Shown in pieces: positions 34,876 through 42,907 of a DNA stretch of 64,000 nt. Under the pieces are notes generated by a model, which was given only the letters and a program-made list of their open reading frames with translations, ran no database searches and was not told the origin of the DNA. Numbering within the stretch: the stretch's first letter is position 1; each line of letters opens with the position of its first letter. Origin of the DNA: Pseudomonadota bacterium (GTDB lineage: Bacteria > Pseudomonadota > Gammaproteobacteria > Steroidobacterales > Steroidobacteraceae); the NCBI GenBank assembly GCA_023423065.1, contig JAFAGC010000009.1:1-64000 (forward strand), given 5' to 3'. The translations under genes and the position numbers were made by a program.

Positions 34876-35291
34876 GCGGCCGCGATCCGGCGACACTCGT
34901 GCCACACGCCGGCACGATGTGCCTGATCACGCGCATCGTGAGCGCCGACGAGCGGCAGATAGTCTGTTCCACCTCGACGCATCGTTCGCCCGACAATCCG
35001 CTGCGACTCGACGGGCAACTCGCCTCCCTGCACATCGCCGAGTACGGCGCGCAGGCGATGGCGATTCACGGCGGATTGCTGGACCCGACCGCGCGCGAGC
35101 GCGGCGGAATGCTCGCGGGAGTGCGCGATCTGAAACTCGGCGTGGCGCGGCTCGACGACATCGCCGAAGACCTCGAGATCCACGCGCAGCGGCTCATCGC
35201 AAACGCGGATGGGCAGATCTATCTATTCACCGCGCGCGCGGGTGAAAAGGAGATCGCGCGAGGCCGTGTGTCCGTGATGTTCGGGAAATAG
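34866..35291 (+). CDS. hotdog dehydratase (ApeP-like, second copy)
   Basis: About 141 residues. LVPHAGTMCLITRIVSADE and the helix LHIAEYGAQAMAIHG with its Glu match the COG4706-type dehydratases, like the left-arm copy at 20801. It is the last gene of the right arm; its ATG lies ten bases inside the chain-length factor gene. Convergent vapC ends 47 bases beyond. A TCCTGCC/GGCAGGA stem (35297-35323) in the gap may serve as a weak terminator. Confidence 0.85.
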   Translation: MDVSGRDPATLVPHAGTMCLITRIVSADERQIVCSTSTHRSPDNPLRLDGQLASLHIAEYGAQAMAIHGGLLDPTARERGGMLAGVRDLKLGVARLDDIAEDLEIHAQRLIANADGQIYLFTARAGEKEIARGRVSVMFGK

Positions 35292-35338
35292 CCCGTTCCT
35301 GCCGCGGACTCGAGCAGGCAGGAGCCCGCTTCACCGCA

Positions 35339-35746
35339 CTACTTCGCGAACGGATTGATCACTTTCAGCCGCTTCTCGATGACCTGGCCGTGCTGCAAAT
35401 CTTCGGAGTAGAGAACGCGGCAGCCGCTCTCGAGCGCCGAGGCGACGATCATCGAGTCGTACAATTGAAAGCCGTACCGCTCGACCAGGTCGAGTCCATG
35501 CTCGTGTGATTCGAGCGTCAGTGGGTGCGTGCGGCAGAATTCACGCAGCCCGCCGAGAAATTCCCGGACCTCCGCCGGCGACAGCGCGTGTTTCCGTAGC
35601 GCCACGGCGGCGAATTCGTTGAGCACCTGCACGCTGAGCATTCCGCGCCGCAGGAGCAATGCCTCGACCCGATCCGCTTTCCCGACGTCCGCGGAAAGCA
35701 GGTAGAGCAGGACACTGGTATCGAAGAAGACCTCACCGGCGCGCAT
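35339..35746 (-). CDS. vapC: PIN-domain toxin VapC
   Basis: About 135 residues from ATG 35746. PIN-domain acidic residues are present: the first Asp in FFDTSVLLYLLS, a Glu in VLNEFAAVA and the later Asp in YGFQLYDSMIVASALESG and YSEDLQHG. VapC toxins are Mg-dependent RNases, commonly aimed at tRNA or rRNA. The gene overlaps the end of the antitoxin gene by 14 bases, the usual antitoxin-first order. All four acidic positions are intact, so the toxin looks active. Confidence 0.88.
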   Translation of the reverse strand: MRAGEVFFDTSVLLYLLSADVGKADRVEALLLRRGMLSVQVLNEFAAVALRKHALSPAEVREFLGGLREFCRTHPLTLESHEHGLDLVERYGFQLYDSMIVASALESGCRVLYSEDLQHGQVIEKRLKVINPFAK

Positions 35747-35966
35747 TGGCCTCCAGCCGGTCGAACTTGAAGTCCTTGGGTAGTCGGCCGCGATACGCTC
35801 GCAGACGGGCCAGCAACGCTTTCGCATCCGGCGCTTTTTCGACACCCAGTGATCGCGCTCCCAGCGCGTGCAGGATCACGTCGTCGCCTTCGCGCAATCC
35901 AAGCGCTTCCACCACCGCAGCTGGCAGGCGTACCGCCAGACTGTTACCCCATCGGGAAACCTGCAT
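35733..35966 (-). CDS. vapB: AbrB/MazE-type antitoxin VapB
   Basis: About 77 residues from ATG 35966, chosen because AGGAG lies six bases before it; the earlier in-frame ATG 35972 touches that motif. MQVSRWGNSLAVRLPAAVVE followed by LGLREGDDVILH is the swapped-hairpin AbrB DNA-binding domain; the C-terminal part (DFKFDRLEANAR) would bind VapC. It should repress its own operon through the inverted repeat just upstream. Confidence 0.87.
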   Translation of the reverse strand: MQVSRWGNSLAVRLPAAVVEALGLREGDDVILHALGARSLGVEKAPDAKALLARLRAYRGRLPKDFKFDRLEANARR

Positions 35967-35976
35967 GTTCATCTCC

Positions 35977-36006
35977 TGGATATACAATTTCAAAGGAGTA
36001 TATCCA
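35977..36006. promoter_or_regulatory. inverted-repeat operator of vapBC
   Basis: Perfect nine-base arms TGGATATAC and GTATATCCA flank 12 bases, directly before the antitoxin ribosome binding site. The A+T content stands out against the local background. Position and symmetry fit autoregulation by the VapB-VapC complex. The arms contain TATAC-like sequence that could also be the -10 element. Confidence 0.7.
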
Positions 36007-36090
36007 ATCGAGGAATCTGGCCGAATACGGCCAATTCGGAGCTTGCTTGCTCCAGTCCGGAGTAAGTGGCGCGTGAAGCTTTGAGTCAGC

Positions 36091-36801
36091 TCAGCCCGGC
36101 GCCTTGCTATTCGCCTCTATCCACTTCTGGATTTCCTCGTTCAGCTCGCGCGCGTCGCGGCCCGCCGCCTCGAACGGCGGCCCGATCACCACGCGGATGG
36201 TGCCGCGCTTCTTGAGCACGCCGCGCCGCGGCCAGAAGTAGCCCGCGTTGTGCGCCACCGGCACGATGAGCTTTTTTTCCTTGATGGCCAGCAACGTGCC
36301 GCTCGATCCGTACTTGCGCGTCTCGCCCTGCGCCATGCGCGTGCCCTCGGGGAACACCAGGACCCAGGCGCCGAGCCGATCCATCCGGTCCTTGCCCTGC
36401 GTGAGCACCTGGTTCACCGCGGCCGTGCCGGCCTTGCGATCGATCGCGATGCACCTTGCGAGCATGCAGCCCCAGCCCACGAACGGGATCCAGTAGATCT
36501 CGCGCTTCATGACCCAGACCAGCGGCTCGAACAGGATCATGATCGCGAACGTCTCCCAGGTGGACGAATGCTTCATGAAGATGACGTGATTGCCCGCCGG
36601 CAGATTCTCGCGGCCCTCGACCGTGAACCGGAGCCCGCACAACACGCGCACCGCGAAAAACACCACGTGGGTCATCACGCCCGCCATCCGGAAGCGGCCC
36701 TTGAATGACAGGAACGGCGTGATGAGGCAGTAGGCGATGGCGAATACCAGCATCCACGCCCACAGGAACAGGTTGAACGCGATCGACCCCAGCCACTGCA
36801 T
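36091..36801 (-). CDS. plsC: 1-acyl-sn-glycerol-3-phosphate acyltransferase
   Basis: A 236-residue membrane-associated acyltransferase. An N-terminal span (FNLFLWAWMLVFAIAYCLIT) is followed by MKHSSTWETFA, the HX4E form of the catalytic motif used by many proteobacterial PlsC proteins, and VFPEGTRMAQGE. It converts lysophosphatidate to phosphatidate. It lies 24 bases after glyS on the same strand; glyQ-glyS-plsC is a frequent gammaproteobacterial order (often with gmhB between), so this is probably the housekeeping copy, unlike those at 7281 and 26727. Confidence 0.88.
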   Translation of the reverse strand: MQWLGSIAFNLFLWAWMLVFAIAYCLITPFLSFKGRFRMAGVMTHVVFFAVRVLCGLRFTVEGRENLPAGNHVIFMKHSSTWETFAIMILFEPLVWVMKREIYWIPFVGWGCMLARCIAIDRKAGTAAVNQVLTQGKDRMDRLGAWVLVFPEGTRMAQGETRKYGSSGTLLAIKEKKLIVPVAHNAGYFWPRRGVLKKRGTIRVVIGPPFEAAGRDARELNEEIQKWIEANSKAPG

Positions 36802-36825
36802 GCTAGTCAGAGTCCTCGGGTGGGC

Positions 36826-38913
36826 TCAGCCCGGCAGGTGGGACAGATCCGCGATGCCCGCGAACATGCCGCGCAGTTCCGAAAGCAGTGCAAGCCGGTT
36901 GCGCCGCAGCGCCGGATCCTCGGCATTGACCATCACCGCGTCGAAGAACGCGTCGACCGTGGGCCGCAGCGTCGCGAGTCTGGTCAGCGCCGTCGCGTAG
37001 TCGCGCTTGTCCAGGGCTCGCGTGACATTTCCGGCGATGCTGGAGACGGCCTCCTGCAGCGCTTTTTCCGCCGGCTCGCGCAGCAGCGTCGAATCGACCG
37101 TGCCACCGGCGCCGACCTCGGCCTTCTTGAGGATGTTGGAAATGCGCTTGTTGGCCGCCGTCAGGCTGGCGGCCTCCGGCAGACCGAGGAACTTCACCAA
37201 CGCGGCGAGCCGCGCGCCGAAATCGAGCGGCGACACGGGCGAACTCGCGTTGACCGCATCGAACATCTCGGTGGTCGCGCCCACCACGGCGCCGTCATTG
37301 CCGGCATCGAGCAGATAGGCGCGCAGGCGCTCGACGATGTACTGCCACAACTCCTCGGAAACCTTTTCGGACTTCACCGGCTGCAGCTCGCAGGCGCGTT
37401 CGACCAGCGCGCGCAGGTCGATATCGAGCTTTTTCTCGATCGCGATGCGCAACGCGCCGATCGCCGCGCGACGCAGACCGAATGGATCCTTGGTGCCGCT
37501 CGGCTTCTGGCCGATCGAGAAGATGCCGGCGAGCGTGTCGAGCTTGTCGGCGAGCGAGACGGCGAGCCCGACGCCTCCGCCGGGCAATTCGCCACCCGCG
37601 CCGCGCGGCATGTAGTGCTCGTCGATCGCGTTCGCGACTTCCGCCGGTTCGCCATCGGCGAGCGCGTAGTAACGGCCCATGATTCCCTGCAGCTCGGGGA
37701 ATTCACCGACCATGTTCGAGAGCAGGTCGCACTTCGCGAGCGTCGCGGCGCGTTCGGCCTGCGCGCGATCGGCGTCGATCAGCAACGCGATTTCCCCGGC
37801 GAGCTTCGTGACGCGACGGACCTTGTCGCCGATCGAGCCCAGCTTCGCCTGGAACGTGACCGCGTCGAGCGCGGTCACGCGGTCGACGAGCTTCTGCTTG
37901 CGGTCCAGGTCGTAGAAGAACGCGGCGTCGGATAAACGGGGGCGCACGACGCGTTCGTTGCCGGCCTGCACCTTGGCCGAGTCGCGGCTGCGGATGTTGC
38001 TCACGGTTACGAAGTGCGCGAGTAGTTTGCCGTCGCGCGTCTCGACCGGGAAATACCGCTGGTGCTCCTGCAGCGTCGAGATCAGCACCTCGCGCGGCAG
38101 CTCGAGGAAACGCGCCTCGAATTCGCCGGCGACGGCTTCGGGCCACTCCACGAGCGCCGTGACCTCGTCGAGCAGCTCGGAATCGATCAGCGCATGGCCG
38201 CGCAGCTTCTCGCCGGCTTCCGCCACGCGTTCGCGGATGCGCTCGCGGCGCGCCGCGAAATCGGCGATCACGAAATCGTCGAACAATGTCTTGGAATAGT
38301 CGGCGGGCGACGCGAGCGCGAGCGGGTGGCGCTTGCCCATGAAACGATGCCCGCGCGTGTGACGGCCGGCGTCGGTGTCGAGGATGCGCGCCGGCACGAC
38401 GTCATTGCCGAACAGCATGACCAGCCAGTGCACGGGCCGCACGAACTCGGCGTCGGAGTCGCCCCAGCGCATGCGCTTCGGAATCGGCAGCGCATCGAGC
38501 GAGCGTTGCACGATCGCCGGCAGCAGCGCCGTGGTCGCGAGGCCGGGCTTCGTGCCTTCGAAGTAAAGGAATTCGCCCTTGCCCTCGGTCACGCGGGTCA
38601 ACGCGCCCACGGCGACGCCACACTTCTCGGCGAACTTCGTCGCGGCCGTGGTGGGCGCGCCGTCCTTGCCGAAGGCCGCGCTCACCGGCGGACCCTTGAG
38701 CTTGATCACCTGGGCGGGCTGCTCGGTAGCTAGTTCATGAACGAGCACGGCGAGACGCCGCGGCGTCGCGAAAGAATGCAGATCGCCGGACGGAAGCCCT
38801 GCTTCCTTCAGACCCGCGCGAATGCCGTCGGCGAACGCGCGTTCGAGTTCCGGCAGCGCGAGGGGCGGCAGTTCTTCGGTACCGATCTCGACGAGGAAGT
38901 CGCGCCTGCTCAT
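36826..38913 (-). CDS. glyS: glycyl-tRNA synthetase beta subunit
   Basis: About 695 residues, near the usual 690. It starts MSRRDFLVEIGTEELPPLAL, continues with FATPRRLAVLV, RGHRFMGKRHP and LISTLQEHQRYFPVETRDGK, and has the HD-type AKCDLLSNMVGEFPELQGIM region and a C-terminal anticodon-binding domain (RNRLALLSELRGMFAGIADL). ATG 38913 overlaps the glyQ stop (ATGA). With GlyQ it forms the alpha2-beta2 enzyme. Confidence 0.97.
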   Translation of the reverse strand: MSRRDFLVEIGTEELPPLALPELERAFADGIRAGLKEAGLPSGDLHSFATPRRLAVLVHELATEQPAQVIKLKGPPVSAAFGKDGAPTTAATKFAEKCGVAVGALTRVTEGKGEFLYFEGTKPGLATTALLPAIVQRSLDALPIPKRMRWGDSDAEFVRPVHWLVMLFGNDVVPARILDTDAGRHTRGHRFMGKRHPLALASPADYSKTLFDDFVIADFAARRERIRERVAEAGEKLRGHALIDSELLDEVTALVEWPEAVAGEFEARFLELPREVLISTLQEHQRYFPVETRDGKLLAHFVTVSNIRSRDSAKVQAGNERVVRPRLSDAAFFYDLDRKQKLVDRVTALDAVTFQAKLGSIGDKVRRVTKLAGEIALLIDADRAQAERAATLAKCDLLSNMVGEFPELQGIMGRYYALADGEPAEVANAIDEHYMPRGAGGELPGGGVGLAVSLADKLDTLAGIFSIGQKPSGTKDPFGLRRAAIGALRIAIEKKLDIDLRALVERACELQPVKSEKVSEELWQYIVERLRAYLLDAGNDGAVVGATTEMFDAVNASSPVSPLDFGARLAALVKFLGLPEAASLTAANKRISNILKKAEVGAGGTVDSTLLREPAEKALQEAVSSIAGNVTRALDKRDYATALTRLATLRPTVDAFFDAVMVNAEDPALRRNRLALLSELRGMFAGIADLSHLPG

Positions 38914-39857
38914 GCCGCGCTCCCGGAGGCCGCGCCGCTGGCCGCCAGCATCGGAAAGCCCAGCGCCTCGCGGCTGTCGTAGTAAGCCTGCGCCACCGCG
39001 CGCGCCATCGTGCGCACACGCAGGATGTAACGCTGGCGCTCGGTGACCGAGATCGCCTTGCGCGCATCGAGCAGGTTGAACGTGTGCGAAGCCTTCATCA
39101 CCTGCTCGTAGGCGGGCAGCGCGAGCTTCGCCTCGATGAGCCGCGCGAACTCCGCCTCGTGTTCGTCGAAGCGCCGCAGCAGCACCGCGGTGTCCGCGAT
39201 CTCGAAGTTGTACTTCGACTGCTCGACTTCGTTCTGGTGATACACGTCGCGGTAGGTGACCTTGCCGAGCGGACCATCGGCCCAGACGATGTCGAAGATG
39301 CTCTCGACACCCTGCAGGTACATCGCGAGGCGCTCGAGACCGTACGTGATCTCGCCGGTGACGGGTTTGCAGTCGAGCCCACCTACCTGCTGGAAGTACG
39401 TGAACTGGGTGACCTCCATGCCGTTGAGCCAGACCTCCCAGCCGAGTCCCCACGCGCCGAGCGTCGGTGATTCCCAGTTGTCCTCGACGAAGCGCACGTC
39501 GTGCACCAGCGTGTCGAAGCCGAGCGCGCGCAGGCTGCCGAGGTACAGGTCGAGGATCGGCAGGGGCGAGGGTTTGATCACCACCTGGAACTGGTAGTAG
39601 TGCTGCAGGCGGAACGGGTTGTCGCCGTAGCGGCCATCGGTGGGCCGGCGCGAGGGCTGCACGTAGGCCGCGGACCAGGGCTCCGGACCGATCGCGCGCA
39701 GGAAGGTCGCGGTGTGGAACGTACCCGCGCCCATTTCCATGTCGTACGGCTGCAGGATCACGCAGCCCTGGTCGGCCCAGTATTTCTGGAGCGCGAAGAT
39801 CAGGTCCTGGAAGGTTCTGGGCGGAGTACCCAACGGTACTTCGGGAAACTGGGTCAT
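38910..39857 (-). CDS. glyQ: glycyl-tRNA synthetase alpha subunit
   Basis: About 315 residues, starting MTQFPEVPLGTPPRTFQDLI. The class II aminoacyl-tRNA synthetase core shows DMEMGAGTFHTATFLRAIGP, YVQPSRRPTDGRYG, LQHYYQFQVVIKPSP and GLGWEVWLNGMEVTQFTYFQ. It catalyses glycine activation and charging with GlyS. ATG 39857 is preferred; the in-frame GTG 39863 is an alternative. Confidence 0.97.
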   Translation of the reverse strand: MTQFPEVPLGTPPRTFQDLIFALQKYWADQGCVILQPYDMEMGAGTFHTATFLRAIGPEPWSAAYVQPSRRPTDGRYGDNPFRLQHYYQFQVVIKPSPLPILDLYLGSLRALGFDTLVHDVRFVEDNWESPTLGAWGLGWEVWLNGMEVTQFTYFQQVGGLDCKPVTGEITYGLERLAMYLQGVESIFDIVWADGPLGKVTYRDVYHQNEVEQSKYNFEIADTAVLLRRFDEHEAEFARLIEAKLALPAYEQVMKASHTFNLLDARKAISVTERQRYILRVRTMARAVAQAYYDSREALGFPMLAASGAASGSAA

Positions 39858-39920
39858 GTTCACGGCCGGAAAAAAGCGGCGCGCAGTATATCCCGGCCCC
39901 GGCGCATGACAGATATCCGG

Positions 39921-40616
39921 TCAGGCGGGCCCGATGGCGCGGATTTCGTAGACATCCGCGATGCGGCTGCCATCCCACGCATATCTCAAATGCACGCTCT
40001 GCCGCACGTTCTGCACGAGTCGCGGCCTGAACACCGCGACACATTCGCCGCCGTTGCGGCGCACGCTTTCGAACGCGACGCCGTTGGAGCCGGCCGCGCG
40101 CAGCTCGCGGCCGAGCTTCTGCGACGCCTGGTAGCTCGACGGGTCGTACACCTCGCTCAGCGCGGCGCGCAGTCCGCGCAGATCGTGCAGTTCGCAGGCG
40201 ACGTCCGCGAGATAACAGCGCATCTCGAGCTCCATCGTCGGCTGGCTCGTGGCGCGCAGGAAATTCTCGCGGTGAAAACGCGTCTCCGCGATCGCGGTCT
40301 CGAGCGACTCCGCCGCGTAGTAAGCGCCGAAATGCCCGTCGGTGAAGCGTGTTCCCTGTGGCGAAAGATGCGTGAACGGCGCCATCACGATGGACGCGTT
40401 CGGACCGCCGACGCGATCGGCCTTCGGCACGAGATGCAGCTCGCCGACCTCGTTGCGGATGCGTGGATTCGTCAGGGATTCCAGCTCGTAGAGTGCATCC
40501 CAGTCGGCGGGATCCGCGACGCGCTCGAACAGGTGAATGGTCGGCAGCCGGCTCGCGACGATGCGATGGGCGGGCGCGAAGCGTACGGCCCGCGCGGGAA
40601 GAGGAGACGACACCAT
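39921..40616 (-). CDS. RES-domain toxin
   Basis: About 231 residues from ATG 40616. RES-family features are GTRFTDGHFGAYYAAESLETAI with the Arg, Tyr and Glu of the active pocket (given in parts: TRFTDG, GAYYAAESLETAIAE), and later SNGVAFESVRRNGGECVAVF. RES toxins (MbcT/ParT group) break down NAD or modify targets with it. It lies 22 bases after a DUF2384-type antitoxin gene, the standard order. Nothing suggests truncation. Confidence 0.85.
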   Translation of the reverse strand: MVSSPLPARAVRFAPAHRIVASRLPTIHLFERVADPADWDALYELESLTNPRIRNEVGELHLVPKADRVGGPNASIVMAPFTHLSPQGTRFTDGHFGAYYAAESLETAIAETRFHRENFLRATSQPTMELEMRCYLADVACELHDLRGLRAALSEVYDPSSYQASQKLGRELRAAGSNGVAFESVRRNGGECVAVFRPRLVQNVRQSVHLRYAWDGSRIADVYEIRAIGPA

Positions 40617-40638
40617 CCCTGGTAACTGGGCCGCGCCG

Positions 40639-41052
40639 TCAGCCGCGCTCGGCGTCCAGGTACTGCCGGACCACGTAAAGATCGGCGACCTGGCCTGACA
40701 ACATGCGATCGAGCGCGGAGCGTCCACCGAAGGGCGCCGCCGTGTTCGGCTTCCGGATCCATTCGTCCGCGGCGCGCGGTTCGGGAATGAGGATTTGCAG
40801 CGACTTGTAGATGCCGAGCAGGTAGGAGAGCCGCTCGAGCGTATCTCGGGGCAGGCGCGGCGACTGTTCGCGCCGCCATTTGAAGTACGTGGAGCGCGAT
40901 GCGATGCCGAGCAGCGTGAGCTGCTCCGCGATGCTCAGGCCCCAGGCCTCCGCGATGTTTCCAAAGGCGCGCAGTCCGGCGCCCCCCATCGCGGGATTCG
41001 ACGGCCGGTGGGAGCCGGAGTCTCGATACGGGTCGGCAAGCGTGAGATTCAT
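40639..41052 (-). CDS. Xre/MbcA/ParS-type antitoxin
   Basis: A 137-residue protein. The N-terminal helix-turn-helix region is AFGNIAEAWGLSIAEQL and TLLGIASRSTYFKWRRE; the C-terminal toxin-binding DUF2384 region has FGGRSALDRMLSGQVADLY and VVRQYLDAERG. It neutralises the RES toxin encoded next and should repress the operon. GAGGGA precedes ATG 41052 at a suitable distance. A palindrome overlaps the likely -10 box just upstream. Confidence 0.87.
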   Translation of the reverse strand: MNLTLADPYRDSGSHRPSNPAMGGAGLRAFGNIAEAWGLSIAEQLTLLGIASRSTYFKWRREQSPRLPRDTLERLSYLLGIYKSLQILIPEPRAADEWIRKPNTAAPFGGRSALDRMLSGQVADLYVVRQYLDAERG

Positions 41053-41065
41053 GGCGAGTCCCTCA

Positions 41066-41084
41066 AGTCCATAAGTGGACTATA
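41066..41084 (-). promoter_or_regulatory. operator and -10 box of the RES/Xre module
   Basis: AGTCCA-TAAG-TGGACT (41066-41081) is a perfect six-base inverted repeat 14 bases before the antitoxin start. On the minus strand TATAGT (41084-41079) overlaps it, and a weak TTCCAT lies 17 bases upstream. Overlap of operator and -10 box is what autoregulation would need. A second palindrome, ATATGCATAT, is at 41094-41103. Confidence 0.6.
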
Positions 41085-41189
41085 CGCCGATCAATATGCA
41101 TATGGAACCAGAATTTCGCCTCATGGGAGTGCGACGCCCTTTTCAGGGTCGCGAATTGCGTCTCAGGATGGTGCAAAATTCGAGTCGCC

Positions 41190-41206
41190 CGCACCAAAGA
41201 TGTGCG
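41190..41206 (+). promoter_or_regulatory. candidate NtrC binding site upstream of glnA
   Basis: CGCACC-AAAGA-TGTGCG approximates the NtrC operator TGCACC-N5-GGTGCA, matching five of six bases in the left half and four of six in the right. It lies about 52 bases upstream of the -24 element of the sigma-54 promoter. A lone half-site TGGTGCA at 41169-41175 may be part of a second site. Confidence 0.5.
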
Positions 41207-41257
41207 AATGTTGACCCTCGAGTCCTCCAAGTTCTTGATTCAAAAGGATTCCCAGGG

Positions 41258-41273
41258 TGGCACAGCGAATGCA
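41258..41273 (+). promoter_or_regulatory. sigma-54 promoter of glnA
   Basis: TGGCACAGCGAATGCA matches the -24/-12 consensus TGGCAC-N5-TTGCA with one mismatch. GG and GC are ten bases apart, the strict spacing for RpoN promoters. Transcription should start around 41284, leaving a leader of roughly 30 bases before the glnA ATG. Confidence 0.78.
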
Positions 41274-41316
41274 TTGAGACCGAGGCTCAAACCCTTCCAG
41301 AGGCAGAGGTAAAACA

Positions 41317-42726
41317 ATGAAACCGGCTGATGTAATCAAGTTGATCAAGGACAAGGAGGTCAAGTACGCAGACCTTCGCTTCACCGACACCCGCGGCAAA
41401 GAACAACACGTAACGATTCCCGCGAACCTCGTCGATGAAGACCTGTTCCGCGACGGAAAGATGTTCGACGGCTCCTCCATCGCAGGTTGGAAGGGCATCA
41501 ACGAGTCGGACATGATCCTGGCGCTGGACCCGACGACCGCGGTGATCGATCCGTTCTTCGAGCAGACCACGGTCAACATCCGCTGCGACATCATCGAGCC
41601 GGCCACGATGCAGGGCTATGAGCGCTGTCCGCGCTCGCTCGGCAAGCGTGCCGAGGCTTACCTGAAGTCGACGGGCATCGCCGACGGCGCGCTTTTCGGT
41701 CCCGAAAACGAATTCTTCATCTTCGACAGCGTCCGCTGGAACAGCGGCATGAATGGCACCTCGTACGAGATCGACTCGGGACAAGGCGCCTGGAACAGCA
41801 ACACCGTCTATCCGGACGGCAACAAGGGCCATCGCCCGGGCATCAAGGGCGGCTACTTCCCGGTTCCGCCGGTCGACGCCTACCAGGACATCCGCTCGGC
41901 GATGTGCGACGCGCTCGTCGAGATGGGCATGAAGGTCGAGGTGCATCACCACGAAGTCGCCACCGGCGGACAGTGCGAAATCGGCGTGGGCGCGGGCGGC
42001 CTCGTGAAGAAGGCCGACGAAGTGCAGATCCTCAAGTACGCGATCCACAACGTCGCGCACAGCTACGGCAAGACGGCGACGTTCATGCCGAAGCCGCTCG
42101 TCGGCGACAACGGCTCGGGCATGCACGTGCACCAGTCGCTGCAGAAGGCCGGCACGGCCCTGTTCGCGGGCGACAAGTACGGTGGTCTCTCCGACACCGC
42201 GCTCTACTACATCGGCGGCATCATCAAGCACGCGAAGGCGATCAACGCCTTCACGAACCCGGGCACGAACAGCTACAAGCGTCTCGTGCCGGGCTTCGAG
42301 GCGCCCGTGATGCTCGCGTACTCCGCGCGCAACCGTTCGGCTTCGATCCGCATTCCGTGGGTTTCGAACCCGAAGGCGCGCCGCATCGAAGTGCGCTTCC
42401 CGGACTCCTCGGCGAATCCGTACTTCGCGTTCGCGGCGATGATGATGGCCGGCCTCGACGGCATCCAGAACAAGATCCACCCGGGCGAACCGGCCGACAA
42501 GGATCTGTACGACCTGGAGCCGGAGGAGGAGAAGGCCATTCCGCAGGTCTGCCACTCGCTCGACATGGCGCTCGAGGCCCTGGACAAGGATCGCGAGTTC
42601 CTGACGCGCGGTGGTGTGTTCACCAACGACGTCATCGACGCTTACATCGGACTGAAGATGCAGGAAGTCACGCGCTTCCGAATGAGCACTCACCCGGTGG
42701 AGCTCGAGCTTTACTACAGCTGCTGA
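41317..42726 (+). CDS. glnA: glutamine synthetase, type I
   Basis: 469 residues, the same length as the E. coli enzyme. Conserved parts include MFDGSSIAGWKGI, GPENEFFIFD, HHHEVATGGQCEIG, MPKPLVGDNGSGMHVHQSL and RNRSASIRIPWV. The adenylylation site is Tyr near 398 in DKDLYDLEPEEEKAIP, so activity is likely adjusted by GlnE. It makes glutamine from glutamate, ammonia and ATP. A sigma-54 promoter and NtrC-like site lie upstream, and ntrB-ntrC lie downstream after one small gene. Confidence 0.98.
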   Translation: MKPADVIKLIKDKEVKYADLRFTDTRGKEQHVTIPANLVDEDLFRDGKMFDGSSIAGWKGINESDMILALDPTTAVIDPFFEQTTVNIRCDIIEPATMQGYERCPRSLGKRAEAYLKSTGIADGALFGPENEFFIFDSVRWNSGMNGTSYEIDSGQGAWNSNTVYPDGNKGHRPGIKGGYFPVPPVDAYQDIRSAMCDALVEMGMKVEVHHHEVATGGQCEIGVGAGGLVKKADEVQILKYAIHNVAHSYGKTATFMPKPLVGDNGSGMHVHQSLQKAGTALFAGDKYGGLSDTALYYIGGIIKHAKAINAFTNPGTNSYKRLVPGFEAPVMLAYSARNRSASIRIPWVSNPKARRIEVRFPDSSANPYFAFAAMMMAGLDGIQNKIHPGEPADKDLYDLEPEEEKAIPQVCHSLDMALEALDKDREFLTRGGVFTNDVIDAYIGLKMQEVTRFRMSTHPVELELYYSC

Positions 42727-42821
42727 GGCGGCATGAGGCGGCTGGATGCCAGCAGGGAGAAAAACGCGGGGATCGACCCGAGTTTCACACCCGCCGGCAT
42801 CCCGGCCGCGCATTTGAGCTG

Positions 42822-42850
42822 GGCGGCGGCCCTGGCCGGGGGCCGCCGCC
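42822..42850 (+). terminator. strong hairpin after glnA
   Basis: An 11-base perfect stem GGCGGCGGCCC/GGGCCGCCGCC closes a seven-base loop, 95 bases after the glnA stop. No T tract follows, so it may weaken read-through into the next gene or protect the glnA mRNA end rather than act as a full terminator. Confidence 0.55.
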
Positions 42851-42907
42851 TGATTCTGTGCGACGCGTTTTGGTGGCGTTCAGCCGCAGGCGCTATGCTC
42901 CGGTCCC

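Noticed and set aside
18854..35291. Fatty acid synthesis locus or flexirubin cluster
   Set aside because: Chain-length factor, AMP ligase, MMPL exporter and LolA-like protein are not part of housekeeping fatty acid synthesis; the ammonia-lyase gene of flexirubin clusters is absent and a chorismatase is present.
38914..40044. N-terminal extension of GlyS through the glyQ region
   Set aside because: The extension is only another frame of glyQ; ATG 38913 gives the normal GlyS start FLVEIGTEELP.
41131..41152. Hairpin GCGACGCCCT/AGGGTCGC upstream of glnA as a terminator or riboswitch
   Set aside because: The stem is short with a two-base bulge, lies upstream of the predicted transcript start and has no T tract.
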